Of a stretch of 64,000 nt of DNA, positions 9,022-16,981 are shown piece after piece. The DNA comes from a bacterium. Its GTDB lineage: Bacteria > UBP14 > UBA6098 > 4484-93. Below the pieces are notes generated by a model, which made no database searches, had not been told where the DNA came from, and saw only the letters and a list, made by a program, of their open reading frames with translations. Position 1 is the first letter of the stretch. Every line of letters begins with the position of its first letter. The DNA is taken from the NCBI GenBank assembly GCA_021158465.1, contig JAGGUN010000037.1, positions 62,001-126,000 of the forward strand, in the 5' to 3' direction. The translations under genes and the position numbers were made by a program.

Positions 9022-10141
9022 TCTCTGCAAGAGCATCCACTGTATAGTTGATGTCGTCCTCAGTTGTCTGGTGTCCCAGTGAGAATCGGATAGTTCCAGC
9101 GGCAAGTATAGGTTCTGTTTTCATTGCCTTCAGCACATGCGATATCTTGAGCGATTTTGAGGCGCAAGCAGAGCCTGTTGTCACTGCTATCCCCTTCATA
9201 TCGAGGGCAAGGAGAACCGATTCCCCCTCGACTCCGCGAAAGGAGAGGCTAACGGTGTTCGCTACCGCCTTTTCTCTGTCACCATTAAGATAAACATCTG
9301 GTATTCGATCTGTAATCTTATCGACAAGCAGGTTGCTTAGTCTTCTCAGCCGTTTCTCCTCATCTTCAAGCTCCGCATACCCCAGCTCCAGAGCCTTCGC
9401 AAGCCCGACAATCCCTGGCACGTTGTGCGTCCCTGCGCGCCTGCTCCTCTCGTGTCCTCCGCCATGGATGAGCGGTGTTATCCTCGTTCCGTTCCTAAGA
9501 TAAAGGAATCCAACGCCCTTTGGACCATAGAACTTGTGAGCGGAAGCACTTGCCGCATCGACACCAAGCTTCCCAACATCAACTGGGAGTTTCCCGAACG
9601 CCTGAACCGTGTCCGAGTGGAAGAGAATATTGTGCTCATGAGCGATTTTCGCCATCTCCTCGATAGGCTGGATGGTCCCGACCTCGTTGTTGACATACAT
9701 AATGGAAGCAATGAAGCTGTCGTGTTTAATTGCCTTCTCGAACTCCGTGGGTGATATGATACCGTTTCTGTCTGGCTCAATGTATGTTGCCTCGAAACCG
9801 AACTCGTCTACCAGGAATCTCACCACACTCAACACCGCTGAGTGCTCGATGGCGGATGTTATGATGTGTCCTTTCTTATCCAGGCGTCTGAACGCTACCC
9901 CCTTGATGAACATATTGTTTGCCTCCGACCCCCCAGATGTGAAATACACCTCGTTCGAGGCACAGTTTATGAGTTTTGCGACCTTTCGCCTCGCGGCGCT
10001 TAGAGCCTCTGCCGCCTCCTGCCCAAAGGAATGAAGCGTCTCTGGGTTTGCATATATCCTGTCAAAATAGGGTAGCATCTCATCTATAACCTCTTTCCTC
10101 ATAGGTGTTGTTGCATTGTGGTCGAGGTATACTCGCCTCAT
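8987..10141 (-). CDS. Cysteine desulfurase (NifS/IscS family)
   Basis: This PLP enzyme takes sulfur from cysteine for Fe-S clusters and thio-modified tRNA. It has 384 residues with the N-terminal YLDHNATTP, the PLP lysine in SAHKFYGPKG (Lys203), the substrate site GGGHERSRRAGTHN and the persulfide cysteine Cys326 in TTGSACASKS. The short active-site segment is NifS/IscS class I-like. There is no iscU/nifU, regulator or mnmA beside it, so it appears to be a stand-alone gene. Its own promoter and a GGGAGG ribosome site lie in the divergent spacer with gyrA. The 3' end overlaps the TPR gene in opposite orientation. Confidence 0.95.
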   Translation of the reverse strand: MRRVYLDHNATTPMRKEVIDEMLPYFDRIYANPETLHSFGQEAAEALSAARRKVAKLINCASNEVYFTSGGSEANNMFIKGVAFRRLDKKGHIITSAIEHSAVLSVVRFLVDEFGFEATYIEPDRNGIISPTEFEKAIKHDSFIASIMYVNNEVGTIQPIEEMAKIAHEHNILFHSDTVQAFGKLPVDVGKLGVDAASASAHKFYGPKGVGFLYLRNGTRITPLIHGGGHERSRRAGTHNVPGIVGLAKALELGYAELEDEEKRLRRLSNLLVDKITDRIPDVYLNGDREKAVANTVSLSFRGVEGESVLLALDMKGIAVTTGSACASKSLKISHVLKAMKTEPILAAGTIRFSLGHQTTEDDINYTVDALAEIIPRLRKISAL

Positions 10142-10175
10142 CGTTGCCTCCCTTGTAAGAAATTCCTGTGAAATT

Positions 10176-10205
10176 AATATAATATGTTGTCTACCTTTCT
10201 GTCAA
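10176..10205 (-). promoter_or_regulatory. Sigma70-like promoter of the cysteine desulfurase gene
   Basis: On the minus strand a perfect TTGACA -35 (10200-10205) is followed after 18 bp by TATATT (10176-10181). The start codon is 34 nt downstream with GGGAGG before it. Confidence 0.7.
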
Positions 10206-10236
10206 GTTGTTTGCGTTTGTATATAAGGAATTTCTG

Positions 10237-10264
10237 TTGAGTTTTGTATGTATTTTGTTATATT
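10237..10264 (+). promoter_or_regulatory. Sigma70-like promoter of gyrA
   Basis: TTGAGT (10237-10242) and TATATT (10259-10264) are separated by 16 bp. An AGGGGG ribosome site (10291-10296) precedes the gyrA ATG by 5 nt. Confidence 0.6.
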
Positions 10265-10301
10265 GCAACAACAGTATTATGGCTAAATAAAGGGGGATCG
10301 A

Positions 10302-12728
10302 ATGGATGAGCAGAAAGGGAGGGTAATCCCTCGCAATATTGAGGATGAGATGCGGCGTTCCTATATTGACTATTCTATGAGTGTCATTGTTGGTAGGGCG
10401 CTTCCCAATGTGTGGGACGGGTTGAAGCCTGTGCAGAGGCGGATACTTTTTGCGATGTATCAGATGGGAAATGTGTACAACAAGCCTTACAAGAAATCAG
10501 CGAGGATTGTGGGTGATGTGATAGGGAAGTATCATCCTCATGGTGACCAGGCAGTATATGATGCACTTGTCAGGATGGCACAGCCTTTTACGATGAGGCT
10601 TCCGCTTGTTGATGGACAAGGGAACTTTGGATCAGTGGATGGGGATATGCCAGCGGCTATGCGGTACACCGAAGTGAGGCTCACGAAACTCTCTCAGGAG
10701 CTTGTTAGAGACATTGAGAAGCAGACCGTAGATTTTGCTCCCAACTATGATGGCTCGACTACCGAGCCTGTGGTTCTGCCCACACTTTTCCCGAACCTTC
10801 TGGTAAACGGTGCATCTGGGATAGCTGTTGGTATGGCCACGAATATACCTCCGCACAACTTGGGTGAACTGTGTGATGCTATAATTTACCTTGTTGACCA
10901 TCCTGATGCAACCGTGGATGAGCTTATGCAGTTTGTGAAGGGACCGGATTTTCCAACGGGCGGAATAATTGTCGGGATGCAGGGTATAAAGGACGCCTAC
11001 ACCACGGGGCGGGGCAAGATAAGGGTTCGGGCATCCGCCTTTATTGATGAGGAGAGAGGAAGAAACAGGATTATCATAACCGAGATACCGTATCAGGTCA
11101 ACAAGGCTAATCTCGTGCGTGAGATAGCCTCTCTCGTCAATGAAAAGAAGATTGATGGTATTTCCGAGATTCGTGATGAGTCTGACCGTGAAGGTCTCAG
11201 GGTGGTAGTTGAGCTGAAGAGGACTGCTCCTGCGAGGGTGGTCTTGAATAACCTGTTCAAGAGAACAGGTATGACCACGACCTTTGGGATAATAGTGCTC
11301 GCCATCGAGAACAACCGCCCTGTTCTTTTCAACCTAAGGACATATCTTGAGAGCTTCATCGAGTTTCGGCGTGGTGTGATAGTTCGCAGGACGATATTTG
11401 ATCTTAAGAAGGCTGAGGAACGTCTGCACATCTTGGAGGGGTTGAAGATTGCGCTTGATAATCTTGACACTGTAATATCTGTAATACGCAAGGCAGACAG
11501 TCCTCGGGAGGCGAAGGAAAAGCTCTGTGAGGTGCTTCCTCTATCCGAGCATCAGGTCCAGGCTATATTGGATATGAAGCTTGCTAGGCTCACCGCCCTT
11601 GAACAGGATAAGGTGGTGGATGAGTACAACTCAACCAAGGAATTGATAAAAGAGCTGAAGGAGATTCTCGATACTCCTGAGCGCGTCAGAGAGATAATTA
11701 GGTCCGAGACAGAGAGGATAAAAGCTGAATATGCCACTCCTCGCCGTACGCAGATAGTAGAGGGTGAAGGGGAAATTACCGATGAGGAGTTGATAGCGAA
11801 GGAGAATATGGTTGTTTCGCTAACTGCTGCAGGTTATGTGAAGCGGACGCCTTTGTCCGTGTATCGTACGCAGCACCGTGGTGGCAGGGGAAGGGTTGGT
11901 ATGAGTACCAAGGAAGAAGACTATGTGAAAGACCTGTTTGTCGGTTCCACGCATGATATCGCACTCTTCTTTACCACGAGGGGACGTGTCTTTTCCCTGA
12001 AGACATACCAGATTCCCGAGTCTGGCGCATACGCCAAAGGGATGCCTATTGTGAACCTGCTCGACCTTACTCCTGGTGAAAAGGTCACAACGATGCTCTC
12101 AATCAAAGAGTTTGACGAGCAGACAAGTATTGTCTTTGCCACGGCAAACGGTATGGTGAAGATGACACCGACAAAGGAATATTCCAATGTCAGGAGGCGC
12201 GGGATAATCGCTGCAAACATAGATGAGGATGACAACCTTGTATCCGTTGCCCTGACCCGCAAGGAGGGAGATATCTTCATCGCCACAAGAGAGGGCAAAG
12301 GGATACTTTTCCCGATAGGTGAGCTCCGTGATATGGGCAGGGCTACACGCGGTGTGAGGGGGATAAATCTTCGCCCAGGTGATTCTGTGGTTGGGATGGT
12401 GATAGCGGAGGAGGATACAACACTATGTTTTGTAACATCTAACGGGTTCGGCAAGAGAACGAGGGTATCAGATTTCCCTGTTCAGCATCGGGCAGGATAC
12501 GGGGTCATTGCTGTCAGAGTCACGGAGAAGACAGGTGAACTTATTGGCGTTATTGCACTTGATGGTAAGGAGAGGCAGATTGCCCTAACGACCGACCAGG
12601 GGATGATTATACGTATTCCCGCTAGTGAGATACCCGTAATCGGAAGGGCGACCCAGGGAGTCAAGCTTATATCGCTTGCACCGGAGCAACAGGTAACCTG
12701 TGTCGGTGAGGTCAAAGAGGAAGAATGA
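10302..12728 (+). CDS. gyrA: DNA gyrase subunit A
   Basis: GyrA carries the breakage-reunion activity that introduces negative supercoils together with GyrB (not in this window). It has 808 residues with the catalytic Tyr122 in [10 protein letters not shown], at exactly the E. coli position. The quinolone-resistance region is [17 protein letters not shown], with Gln83 where E. coli has Ser and a conserved Asp87. The C-terminal beta-pinwheel holds a GyrA box QHRGGRG (from about residue 524), which separates gyrase from topoisomerase IV. It is monocistronic: its own promoter lies upstream and a small terminator-like hairpin downstream. Confidence 0.97.
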   Translation: MDEQKGRVIPRNIEDEMRRSYIDYSMSVIVGRALPNVWDGLKPVQRRILFAMYQMGNVYNKPYKKSARIVGDVIGKYHPHGDQAVYDALVRMAQPFTMRLPLVDGQGNFGSVDGDMPAAMRYTEVRLTKLSQELVRDIEKQTVDFAPNYDGSTTEPVVLPTLFPNLLVNGASGIAVGMATNIPPHNLGELCDAIIYLVDHPDATVDELMQFVKGPDFPTGGIIVGMQGIKDAYTTGRGKIRVRASAFIDEERGRNRIIITEIPYQVNKANLVREIASLVNEKKIDGISEIRDESDREGLRVVVELKRTAPARVVLNNLFKRTGMTTTFGIIVLAIENNRPVLFNLRTYLESFIEFRRGVIVRRTIFDLKKAEERLHILEGLKIALDNLDTVISVIRKADSPREAKEKLCEVLPLSEHQVQAILDMKLARLTALEQDKVVDEYNSTKELIKELKEILDTPERVREIIRSETERIKAEYATPRRTQIVEGEGEITDEELIAKENMVVSLTAAGYVKRTPLSVYRTQHRGGRGRVGMSTKEEDYVKDLFVGSTHDIALFFTTRGRVFSLKTYQIPESGAYAKGMPIVNLLDLTPGEKVTTMLSIKEFDEQTSIVFATANGMVKMTPTKEYSNVRRRGIIAANIDEDDNLVSVALTRKEGDIFIATREGKGILFPIGELRDMGRATRGVRGINLRPGDSVVGMVIAEEDTTLCFVTSNGFGKRTRVSDFPVQHRAGYGVIAVRVTEKTGELIGVIALDGKERQIALTTDQGMIIRIPASEIPVIGRATQGVKLISLAPEQQVTCVGEVKEEE

Positions 12729-12752
12729 GACAACAATCGTCTCTACTTTTTT
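12727..12752 (+). terminator. Possible short intrinsic terminator after gyrA
   Basis: GAGAC (12727-12731), a 7-nt loop and GTCTC (12739-12743) form a 5-bp stem that begins in the gyrA stop codon and is followed by TAC and six T. The stem is short, so strength is uncertain. Confidence 0.4.
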
Positions 12753-12861
12753 GATATTGGGTGAAATTCGGCTTGAGGACTTAACAATTGAACTTTTTAC
12801 ACATAAGGGAGAATTAGTAGTTGTATTAAAGATTATTATTTAAAAAATGGGGGATGTAAAT

Positions 12862-13038
12862 ATGGAAAGGAAAGAAATCTGTAATGAATGTGGAAGAGAT
12901 GTGAGCTGGGGCAGTGGGTTATTTGTAAATAGAGTTCTTGATTTAAATGATTATGAGACGAGGGTGGAAATGAATAAACCTTTTCCAGAAGGTGATTATA
13001 TTTGTCGAGAATGTGAAGAAAAAAATGCTCGAAATTAG
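12862..13038 (+). CDS. Zinc-ribbon-like small protein
   Basis: 58 residues with two CxxC pairs, CNEC near the N terminus and CREC near the C terminus, typical of a zinc ribbon. I chose the ATG at 12862 because GGGGGA (12849-12854) sits 7 nt upstream; an ATG at 12847 would add five residues but lies inside that ribosome site. The stop overlaps the start of the nuclease gene by 14 nt, so the pair is probably translationally coupled. Base composition is much richer in A+T than gyrA, which points to acquired DNA. The function is unknown; a DNA-binding or accessory partner of the nuclease is an inference. Confidence 0.6.
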   Translation: MERKEICNECGRDVSWGSGLFVNRVLDLNDYETRVEMNKPFPEGDYICRECEEKNARN

Positions 13039-14044
13039 GGAATCACAAATAGAGGATATATTTGCTACACAACTTGATGAAACGAAAAGAATACTCTCGA
13101 TTCGGGGAGATATTTCTCTAATTGCTCGTCAGAAAAGATTACCATCAGGTGGGATTTTAGATTTACTCTTTCTTTCATTGGATAGTCTATTGTTGGTGGA
13201 AGTCAAAGCGGTTGGAAGTAAAAAAATATTTTGTGAACAAGTTGTTCAATATCGTAATGATCTTCTATCTCTTCAAAAAAGGAAAGAGATTCCTAATTTT
13301 CCTATCCGAGCATATTTGGTATGTCCTCAATTTTTAGATGAACACAAACAATTTTGTAAAGAAAACGATGTGGTACCTGTTTTATTTTCGCCTTATGAGT
13401 TATTAAAAAATTATTATTTCAAGGTTAAGGCAATTTCAAGTTTGATTGGTTTAAAGCCTTCGAATCATGGCTTATGGAATCTTCATTTACTTAATCGAAT
13501 CCTTTATTTAATCCGAGAGGAGACAACGAGTGAGGATCTCTCAAGGTTATCAAATCTTTCAGAAAGTACTGTAAGTAGTTACCTCAGCTTATCAACTGAA
13601 TTAGGTCTCACAGTTAAAAAGCCGAAGGTTAAGCTTACAAAATTAGGTTTACGCTATGTTGAGAGTCGAGAGAAGGATAAACCAATAAATTATATCAGTA
13701 ATTCTCAAACTGAGGTATTAAAGGATTTCATTGTTCATAATCCATTTCGTAGCCCAGCTATTTTTGGAATTTATTCAGCAGTTGAAACTATTTTTGCTCT
13801 ATCAAAAAATTTCTATCCTGTTCCGTTAAAAGAGGCAGTTAAATATTTTACCTATTTAACGGGGAAGCACAGCCAATGGGCAGCAAAAGCCGCAAAGGAT
13901 GCGTTTATAATGTATTCAAATTATGGGATTGAATTAGGGCTTTTAGCTAAAGTGGGACAGAACTACTATCTCACTCCAGCAGGAATAAGGTTTATCTTAC
14001 TTCTTGAATTGAACAGGGCGATTTTATTTGTGAACTCGATTTGA
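13025..14044 (+). CDS. PD-(D/E)XK nuclease with winged-helix-like region
   Basis: 339 residues from the ATG at 13025 (a GTG at 12992 is possible but lies deeper in the zinc-ribbon gene). The N-terminal third has the catalytic pattern Asp46 in GGILDLLFL and Glu59-x-Lys61 in LLVEVKAV, plus a downstream QVVQYRNDL helix, as in NucS/DUF91-type and other restriction-like nucleases. A middle region (TSEDLSRLSNLSESTVSSYLSLSTELGL) reads as a winged helix. A C-terminal region of unknown fold ends in a second helical segment. A+T-rich codon use and the neighbouring restriction-enzyme remnant suggest a defence or mobile origin. The substrate is unknown. Confidence 0.65.
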   Translation: MLEIRESQIEDIFATQLDETKRILSIRGDISLIARQKRLPSGGILDLLFLSLDSLLLVEVKAVGSKKIFCEQVVQYRNDLLSLQKRKEIPNFPIRAYLVCPQFLDEHKQFCKENDVVPVLFSPYELLKNYYFKVKAISSLIGLKPSNHGLWNLHLLNRILYLIREETTSEDLSRLSNLSESTVSSYLSLSTELGLTVKKPKVKLTKLGLRYVESREKDKPINYISNSQTEVLKDFIVHNPFRSPAIFGIYSAVETIFALSKNFYPVPLKEAVKYFTYLTGKHSQWAAKAAKDAFIMYSNYGIELGLLAKVGQNYYLTPAGIRFILLLELNRAILFVNSI

Positions 14045-14064
14045 AAATAATAAAGGTGTAGAAA

Positions 14065-14292
14065 GTGAAGAAAACATACAGCTCTGATGAAGAATTTTGG
14101 TTTAACGAAGCATGGTTATTAAGCGGTTTTAATTTTGATAGTTTTGTTCATTTATTGAGAGAGGGAATTATTCTTGTGGATATACGAATAGGACAATACC
14201 CGGATGGAAGACCACATGACCATGGCACAGGATTCAGAGTTTTACCAGATAAATTAGACTTGTGTTTTAGCAATAGAGAAAGGATAATGTGA
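14065..14292 (+). pseudogene. C-terminal remnant of an MvaI/BcnI-type restriction endonuclease
   Basis: 75 residues from a GTG with AAAGG 8 nt upstream. The segment ILVDIRIGQY then RPHDHGTGFRV matches from memory the C-terminal end of MvaI (VDIRIGAY ... THDHGTAFRI), and the preceding FWFNEAWLL ... LLREG also lines up. MvaI is about 246 residues with its catalytic D...ExK in the missing N-terminal part, so this piece should have no cleavage activity. No methyltransferase is visible nearby. It is most simply a truncated relic; a re-used small DNA-binding protein is the alternative, since a ribosome site remains. Confidence 0.6.
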
Positions 14293-14339
14293 CGGGGTCA
14301 AAGATAAATGAGTAAGATAATTGTCAAGCCGAACTCTTT

Positions 14340-14356
14340 GGCAACTTCTTTTATCC
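14340..14356. repeat. 17-bp direct repeat, copy 1
   Basis: GGCAACTTCTTTTATCC occurs here and identically at 15131-15147, on either side of the secreted-protein gene. The flanks also resemble each other (CCGAA about 10 nt upstream). Confidence 0.6.
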
Positions 14357-14395
14357 ACGAGACGCTATACGCCATGCAAAAAGAAGGAGGTTATC

Positions 14396-15070
14396 ATGCG
14401 GAGTAGAATATTTTATTGGCTGATTCTTGCCATCCTTTTTAGTGTTTCCGCTTCTCCATTAGCTTTAGCAGATCAAATTGCTATCACCGAGGATGGCAAA
14501 AAGGTTCTTTTGAAGGATGAGGGAACTTGGGAATACATAAAGGAAGAACCGAAAAAAGAAGAAATGTATGATTTTAGAAAAACTACGTGGGGAATGGGCA
14601 AAATACAGGTAAAGAAAACGGAAAAAGGTAAGATTGTAGAAGAAGATGAGAATCTATTAGCCTATCAAGGGACTGTAGGTGGACTTGACTGTTTTATTCT
14701 TTATATATTTGCGGAAGGGAAACTTGTGAGGGCAAAATATGCATTTACTGAAACTCACTCTAATAAGAACGATTATATCTCCGATTTCAATACATTGAAG
14801 GAGACTTTGACAAAGAAATACGGGAAGCCTGTTAAAGATTCGCGCATTTGGAGAAATGACCTATATGAGGACGATTATCAATATTGGGGATTTGCGGTTA
14901 GTTTGGGGCATTTAGCTTACTTTGCAGAGTGGGAAACACCTAACACTTATATAACTTTGGCATTATATGGAGAAAACTATGAGATTACACTGGCAATTGA
15001 GTATCAGAGCAAAAAACTGAAAAAGTTGGAAGAGAAAGAGAGGGAAAAGAAATCATTAGATGAATTCTGA
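14396..15070 (+). CDS. Small secreted protein of unknown function
   Basis: 224 residues from the ATG at 14396, which has a perfect AAGGAGG (14384-14390); the longer upstream frame lacks support. A signal peptide of about 27 residues ends near SPLALA. A short segment reading ITEDGKKVLLKDEGTWEY, common in small periplasmic proteins, and a lysine/glutamate-rich linker follow. The body (about 60-200) has aromatic beta-strand-like segments, and the C-terminal helix is highly charged (KKLKKLEEKEREKK). It sits in the A+T-rich patch between two copies of a 17-bp repeat, so it may have arrived as a unit. No function is recognised. Confidence 0.7.
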   Translation: MRSRIFYWLILAILFSVSASPLALADQIAITEDGKKVLLKDEGTWEYIKEEPKKEEMYDFRKTTWGMGKIQVKKTEKGKIVEEDENLLAYQGTVGGLDCFILYIFAEGKLVRAKYAFTETHSNKNDYISDFNTLKETLTKKYGKPVKDSRIWRNDLYEDDYQYWGFAVSLGHLAYFAEWETPNTYITLALYGENYEITLAIEYQSKKLKKLEEKEREKKSLDEF

Positions 15071-15089
15071 TTTTGCACGGCGCACAACA

Positions 15090-15149
15090 GCGGATAAAAG
15101 GGAAATCAGAAATTTCCCCGAATTGCCTGCGGCAACTTCTTTTATCCGC
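15090..15149. repeat. Palindromic element with nested hairpins; holds repeat copy 2
   Basis: An 11-bp perfect outer stem, GCGGATAAAAG (15090-15100) with CTTTTATCCGC (15139-15149), encloses two inner hairpins. These are GGGAAAT/ATTTCCC (15100-15106 and 15112-15118) and TTGCC/GGCAA (15123-15127 and 15131-15135). As RNA or single-stranded DNA it would form a three-way junction. The right half contains the repeat shared with 14340. It looks like a small mobile or regulatory repeat. Confidence 0.55.
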
Positions 15150-15370
15150 AAATTGTTAAAGAAACAAACAAAGAACCTCTATCGTTTTATCTTGAAATCA
15201 ACGAACGGCGCAAGAAGGCTGATAAATGGGAAACCCATAGAATACTTGTATTTGATGATGTTCTGCTGGAATTCGTGCAGGAACTGAAGAAGGCAGCAAG
15301 GTTCATAGCGGATAGGGCATTGTCTGCTGTTTTGTTCAAACAACCTACAATTGGGGTAGAACTGTTTTGA
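15098..15370 (+). pseudogene. PUR/DUF3276-like domain, start lost or frameshifted
   Basis: An open frame with no ATG, GTG or TTG start runs from a TAA at 15095 to a TGA at 15368-15370. It encodes FYLEINERRKKADKWETHR followed by ILVFDDVLLEFVQELKKAARFI. This matches the PUR-type nucleic-acid-binding domain (a beta strand with ITESR-like end, then hrIvvf..dl..F...l). The 5' part lies inside the palindromic element, which probably replaced the native start. A one-base shift in TTTCCCC (15113-15119) would join it to an ATG at 15060. Its stop overlaps the TTG start of the next gene, so it was probably once the first gene of that operon. Confidence 0.5.
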
Positions 15371-16962
15371 GGAACATTTTCCTTCTTCTCCTTTTTATCC
15401 CACGGGTTCTTTTTTCTCAGTCTGAGGCGCCTTACATCTATACATCGAGCGACCTCGATGAGGCTCTCGGAACGGGTGTCATCTCTTATGACCAGTTCAA
15501 TCAGCTCTCACTTCTCCTGAAAGAAAAGGTCGATATAAACAGTGGCAACCTCGACAAGCTTCTAATTATCCCTGGCGTTTTCCCGAAGTGCATCGAGGAG
15601 ATTGAAAGGGAGCGCAAATCCATCGGCAGATTCAATAGCCTCGAGGAATTCATCGAATCCTACAGTTGCGACATCGAATACATCATTGCCTTTATAAAAT
15701 ACACTCCTTCCCCTGTTCGTGTTAGGTCGAGGCTGGAGGTGACCACGACCCATAGGCTTGATGTCGACTACGATCCGATGCACTATATTTTCTTGTCCGA
15801 GGGTGTAGGGGATCTGGGGTTTAATATCCGTCTGAAGCAGCGAGGGAAATCGCCACTTCTTGCCCTGAGGCGTTCGGTTTCATACGAGAAGGGTAAAAAC
15901 CGCCTGATACTCGGCAATTTTAACACCGGCTGGGGAGAGGGTCTGCTTGTTGGCACGAGGGCAAAGCTCGTGCATTCTCTAAGGGAAGACTCAAACTTCC
16001 TCTACCCGATGGATGGCTGGCTGAACGGTATGTTCTGCGATTGGCATCTTGGGAAGAGTTCTCTTGGTGTCATTTTCTCGCATACCGAGTACTCCGGCAT
16101 CCGCGATTTTACATTCTCCCCGAAGCTCGAATACAGCGGGTTCGGGCTATCCTTCCTTGTCGAGAGGAGGGATTGGCGCTCGAGCAGATTATCTCTCCTC
16201 GGAGCATCTATTTTCGGCAGACCAAGATTTAGATACGGTCAACTGTTCTTCGAGACAGCGTATCTTTCCAACGGCTCTTTTGCTACAAATGTCCGGTTTC
16301 GCCAGAGGATACTGAAAACCAGGTTTGAGCTGCGTTACTTTTTCTACTCGACCGATTTTTACCCGCTTCATTCTGCTGGTGAAAGTGAAGGTAGTAAGCA
16401 CACAATCTACCCCGATTCGGTCTACCTTGAGACAGAGCAGGCTGGCAAGGAGGGGGCTGTCATCTCTGATGAATTCGTCTGGGGTGAAAGAAAGCTTCGC
16501 CTCGAGGGTAGAGTATATCGGGACAGGCTCGACCTTACATATGGCTCGAGGGGGAGACTCCTGTTTTATTCCCCGTTGTGGAGGGGGAAGTTCCGTTTTA
16601 TCGCAGATTATCTTGCTAAAGGTTCGGTTGGCAACACAAACTCGAAATATGACCTCCGCGCTCTGTATCAGTGGCAGAATGTATCGCTTTATTCCAAATT
16701 CGGCAGGACACTCACTGGCTTGACGCATATTGTCGGCTATGCCAGTTATCGATTCTCTTATCCGAAGGGGAATGAATTTTTTGTTCGTACTCGCTGGATT
16801 CAGACAGATATATCGGACGCTACATCGGGATACCCCGAGCTTCTTCTCCAGCAGATAGTCAGGATAAAGCCTGTTGAGTTCTCGCTGAGATATCTTGTCC
16901 AGCTCAAGCAGAACAAGGATAACCTCAATGAGTTCCGTCTGGAGCTGTCCGTCTCACCGTGA
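15367..16962 (+). CDS. Helix-hairpin-helix plus outer-membrane beta-barrel protein
   Basis: 531 residues starting at TTG, with GGGG 10 nt upstream. A signal peptide (about 1-18) is followed by a helical region (about 25-115) with two helix-hairpin-helix-like segments (VDINSGNLDKLLIIPGVFPKCIEEI; IGRFNSLEEFIESY), like ComEA-type DNA-binding modules. The remaining 400 residues alternate short amphipathic strands and end in LELSVSP, as in outer-membrane barrels. Similar proteins occur in Bacteroidota and relatives with unknown role; DNA handling at the surface is a speculation from the HhH part. It converges on the subtilase gene with a 19-bp gap. Confidence 0.7.
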   Translation: MRNIFLLLLFIPRVLFSQSEAPYIYTSSDLDEALGTGVISYDQFNQLSLLLKEKVDINSGNLDKLLIIPGVFPKCIEEIERERKSIGRFNSLEEFIESYSCDIEYIIAFIKYTPSPVRVRSRLEVTTTHRLDVDYDPMHYIFLSEGVGDLGFNIRLKQRGKSPLLALRRSVSYEKGKNRLILGNFNTGWGEGLLVGTRAKLVHSLREDSNFLYPMDGWLNGMFCDWHLGKSSLGVIFSHTEYSGIRDFTFSPKLEYSGFGLSFLVERRDWRSSRLSLLGASIFGRPRFRYGQLFFETAYLSNGSFATNVRFRQRILKTRFELRYFFYSTDFYPLHSAGESEGSKHTIYPDSVYLETEQAGKEGAVISDEFVWGERKLRLEGRVYRDRLDLTYGSRGRLLFYSPLWRGKFRFIADYLAKGSVGNTNSKYDLRALYQWQNVSLYSKFGRTLTGLTHIVGYASYRFSYPKGNEFFVRTRWIQTDISDATSGYPELLLQQIVRIKPVEFSLRYLVQLKQNKDNLNEFRLELSVSP

Positions 16963-16981
16963 GCTGGGCTACTCTATACGG

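Noticed and set aside
12779-12826. A second attC- or promoter-like arrangement before the zinc-ribbon gene
   Set aside because: ACTTAAC fits one half-site, but the opposite GTT motif does not match. Several A+T-rich hexamers give only poorly spaced promoters.
14308-14406. 32-codon frame (MSKIIVKPNSLATSFIHE...) before the secreted-protein gene
   Set aside because: Poor ribosome site, overlaps the perfect AAGGAGG and start of the next gene, and its middle is the repeat sequence.
14340-15147. Short CRISPR-like repeats
   Set aside because: Only two copies, nearly 800 bp apart, with a gene between them and no cas genes.
15081-15160. Integron attC-like site around the palindrome
   Set aside because: AAC and GTT do flank the outer stem, but the left RYYYAAC and right GTTRRRY consensus are not met and the spacer between core and stem is wrong on one side. 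No integrase is present.
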